A stretch of 64,000 nucleotides of DNA, from contig NZ_FMHZ01000002.1 in assembly GCF_900090315.1 (NCBI RefSeq), positions 2,458,501 to 2,522,500 on the forward strand, written 5' to 3'. The DNA comes from Micromonospora citrea (lineage in GTDB: Bacteria > Actinomycetota > Actinomycetes > Mycobacteriales > Micromonosporaceae). The notes under the pieces were generated by a model. That model saw only the letters and a list, made by a program, of their open reading frames with translations. It searched no databases and was not told the origin of the DNA. Positions 62,400 to 64,000 of this stretch are shown here, in pieces. Positions within the stretch are counted from its first letter, which is position 1. Each line of letters starts with the position of its first letter. Made by a program: the position numbers and the translations under genes.

Positions 62400-63446
62400 A
62401 TGGGGGTCGCTGGTTCCGTCGTCCCGGTTGGTTCGCGCTGGCAGCGCGCTCGGCAGGTCGCCCGCTTCGCGGCGATCGGCACGGGCGCGGCCGCGGCGGC
62501 CGCCGTCGCGACCGGTGGCGTGCTCCTCGGTCAGGCCCGGCAGGCCCGGCGCACCATCCCGATGGCGGAGGCGCCGCCGCCGCGCTGCGACGGGGTCTAC
62601 GGCCCGAAGCTGCCCGGCCCGCCGGTCACCGTGGTCGTGCTCGGCGACTCGTCCGCCGCCGGCTACGGCGTGCACCGCCGCCGGGAGACGCCGGGTGCGC
62701 TGCTCGCCACCGGCCTGTCCCGCCGCCTGCAGCGGCCCGTCCGGCTGCACCGCTTCGCCGTGGTCGGCGCCATCTCCTCCGGGCTGCGGCACCAGGTGGA
62801 GGCGGCGCTGGAGTGCCGGCCCGACGTCGCGGTGATCCTGATCGGCGGCAACGACGTGACCAACCGCACGCCGCTCGGCCTGGCGGTGCGCTATCTGGTC
62901 GAGGCGGTCCGCACGCTGCGCGCCGCCGGCTGCGAGGTGGTCGTCGGCACGTGCCCCGACCTGGGCGCGATCCGGCCGATCCAGCCGCCGCTGCGCTGGC
63001 TGGCCCGGCGCTGGAGCCGGCAGCTCGCCGCCGCCCAGACGGTCGCCGTGGTCGAGGCCGGCGGCTGGACGGTCTCCCTCGGTGACCTGCTCGGCCCCCG
63101 GTTCGCCGCGGAGCCGACCCGGATGTTCGCCTGGGACCGGTTCCACCCCTCGGCGGAGGGCTACGCGGTGGCCGCCGCCGCGCTGTTGCCGACCGTGCTC
63201 TCCGCGCTCGGGGCCGGGCAGGAACGGCGTCCGGCCCGGGGCGAGGGCGTGACCTCGCTGCCCGCCGCCGCGCAGGAGGCGGCCCGGCAGCCGGGCACCG
63301 AGGTCAGTGGCACGCGGGTGCGGGGGCGCGAGCGCGGCCCCGCCGGCCGGTGGGCGCAACTGCGCCGACGGGCGTTCTTCGGCGTCGGCGCGGTGCCGCA
63401 GCCCGGTCCCGCCGCCGACTCACCCACACTGGAGGGACTGGCATGA
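62400..63446 (+). CDS. SGNH/GDSL hydrolase, exported
   Basis: 348 residues. A signal-anchor (ARFAAIGTGAAAAAAVATGGVLLG) is followed by an SGNH domain: VVLGDSSAAGYGV (Ser), GGND in ILIGGNDVTNRTP and DRFHPSAEGY (Asp-His). A basic Ala/Arg-rich tail of ~75 residues follows. Esterase or lipase-like; probably acts on envelope lipids or sugars. Stop overlaps the next gene as ATGA. Confidence 0.88.
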   Translation: MGVAGSVVPVGSRWQRARQVARFAAIGTGAAAAAAVATGGVLLGQARQARRTIPMAEAPPPRCDGVYGPKLPGPPVTVVVLGDSSAAGYGVHRRRETPGALLATGLSRRLQRPVRLHRFAVVGAISSGLRHQVEAALECRPDVAVILIGGNDVTNRTPLGLAVRYLVEAVRTLRAAGCEVVVGTCPDLGAIRPIQPPLRWLARRWSRQLAAAQTVAVVEAGGWTVSLGDLLGPRFAAEPTRMFAWDRFHPSAEGYAVAAAALLPTVLSALGAGQERRPARGEGVTSLPAAAQEAARQPGTEVSGTRVRGRERGPAGRWAQLRRRAFFGVGAVPQPGPAADSPTLEGLA

Positions 63447-64000
63447 GCGAGCGCTTCATCCCCTCGGGGCTCGCCGGCCGACTGGGTCGGGCCGCGACGT
63501 TCTCCCTGATCGCCGGCACGGTGGGCGGCGCCGCCGTCCTCGCCGGCCAGGCGTTCGCCGCGCGGCACCGCCAGTACGCCCAGCCGGAGCTGGGGCTGGC
63601 GCTGCGCGCCACGGTGGGCCGCGCCGGCGCCCCGCCGCTGCGGCTGGTGCTGCTCGGCGACTCGTCGGCGCTCGGCGTCGGGGTGGGGCGCCTCGACGAC
63701 ACCATCGGCGGTCAGCTCGCCAACCTGCTCGCGGAGGGCTCCAGCGGCCGGCGGGTGCACCTGTCCAGCGTCGGCGTCTCCGGCTCGCGCTCGACCGACC
63801 TGGCCACGCAGGTGGCCCGGGCGCTGCTCGGCGAGCGGCCCGACGTGGCGGTCATCCTGATCGGGGCCAACGACGCCACCACCCTGCGCCGGCCGGCCGA
63901 GGCCGCCGCCTACCTCGGGGCGGCCGTGCACCGGCTCCGCGAGGCCGGGGTGGAGGTGGTCGTCGGCACCTGCCCCGACCTCGGCGCCGTACGCGCGATC
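63443..64000 (+). CDS. Second SGNH/GDSL hydrolase, 3' end outside window
   Basis: 186 codons visible. Same layout as the preceding protein: signal-anchor (FSLIAGTVGGAAVLAGQAFAA), VLLGDSSALGVGV, ILIGANDATTL, VVVGTCPDLGAVRAI. The two share many identical segments (for example VVVGTCPDLGA), so they are a tandem duplicated pair in one operon. The third SGNH block has GAND where the first protein has GGND. Confidence 0.88.
   Translation, partial: MSERFIPSGLAGRLGRAATFSLIAGTVGGAAVLAGQAFAARHRQYAQPELGLALRATVGRAGAPPLRLVLLGDSSALGVGVGRLDDTIGGQLANLLAEGSSGRRVHLSSVGVSGSRSTDLATQVARALLGERPDVAVILIGANDATTLRRPAEAAAYLGAAVHRLREAGVEVVVGTCPDLGAVRAI

Overview
The window is very GC-rich, gene-dense DNA from a filamentous actinobacterium, most probably a Micromonosporaceae member (Micromonospora or a close relative). 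The evidence is gene content: a WhiB-type iron-sulfur regulator, coenzyme F420 biosynthesis (fbiA, fbiB, fbiC), mycothiol conjugate amidase, an XRE/DUF397 pair, GTG and TTG starts, and 1-4 bp start/stop overlaps (GTGA, ATGA, TGATG). No rRNA, tRNA, CRISPR array, prophage or insertion sequence was recognised. The genus is inferred from general resemblance, not from a database search.

Layout. (1) 1-8.9 kb is a polyamine region: a minus-strand operon with a substrate-binding lipoprotein, PotA-like ATPase, two permeases and an agmatinase cut by the window edge; a divergent Lrp/AsnC regulator; an XRE/DUF397 pair; a 1.1-kb non-coding tract with two families of tandem repeats; and a class III aminotransferase that could use putrescine. 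(2) 9.0-23.3 kb is the actinobacterial whiB2/F420/mannose neighbourhood: DUF3499, a metallopeptidase-like protein without HExxH, WhiB, FbiC, a TQ-motif membrane protein, FbiA-FbiB, an ArsR-like regulator, a protein of unknown function, a NUDIX hydrolase with an expanded 10-residue repeat, mannose-1-phosphate guanylyltransferase, a GT4 glycosyltransferase and a TIGR03089 protein. (3) 23.5-38 kb holds acetoacetyl-CoA synthetase, a thioesterase, an acyl-CoA dehydrogenase, UDP-glucose dehydrogenase, a 1635-residue zinc-ribbon polytopic membrane protein of unknown function, a small tyrosine-phosphatase-like protein and an MMPL transporter. (4) 38-53.6 kb is mostly housekeeping: PurE/PurK, a PNPOx-family oxidase, a thioredoxin-fold DUF255 protein, a GGDEF-EAL membrane protein, Mca, DUF4307, GreA, threonine ammonia-lyase, an amidase, cystathionine gamma-synthase, a HIT protein and MsrA. 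(5) 53.8-64 kb starts with a three-gene operon matching the N-acetylglutaminylglutamine amide (NAGGN) osmoprotectant system, then a structured leader with a possible 12-codon ORF before ribonuclease Z, a GNAT protein, cystathionine beta-synthase, a DUF1232 protein and two tandem SGNH hydrolases, the second cut by the window end.

How the genes fit together. Polyamine import, agmatine hydrolysis and putrescine transamination flank one Lrp-type regulator and suggest a polyamine utilisation regulon. FbiA, FbiB and FbiC cover most of F420 synthesis, but the FbiB reductase part looks eroded. Cystathionine gamma- and beta-synthase provide both ends of transsulfuration; Mca and MsrA belong to thiol and oxidative homeostasis; NAGGN would provide osmoprotection. 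Most convergent gene pairs share a strong hairpin, often including one of the stop codons.

The least explained signals are the rnz leader (promoter, near-perfect Shine-Dalgarno, mini-ORF, 11-bp hairpin), two intergenic palindromic elements (23.4 and 52.7 kb), the 92-bp and 8-bp repeat tract near 7 kb, the 30-bp coding minisatellite in the NUDIX gene, and the giant membrane protein.
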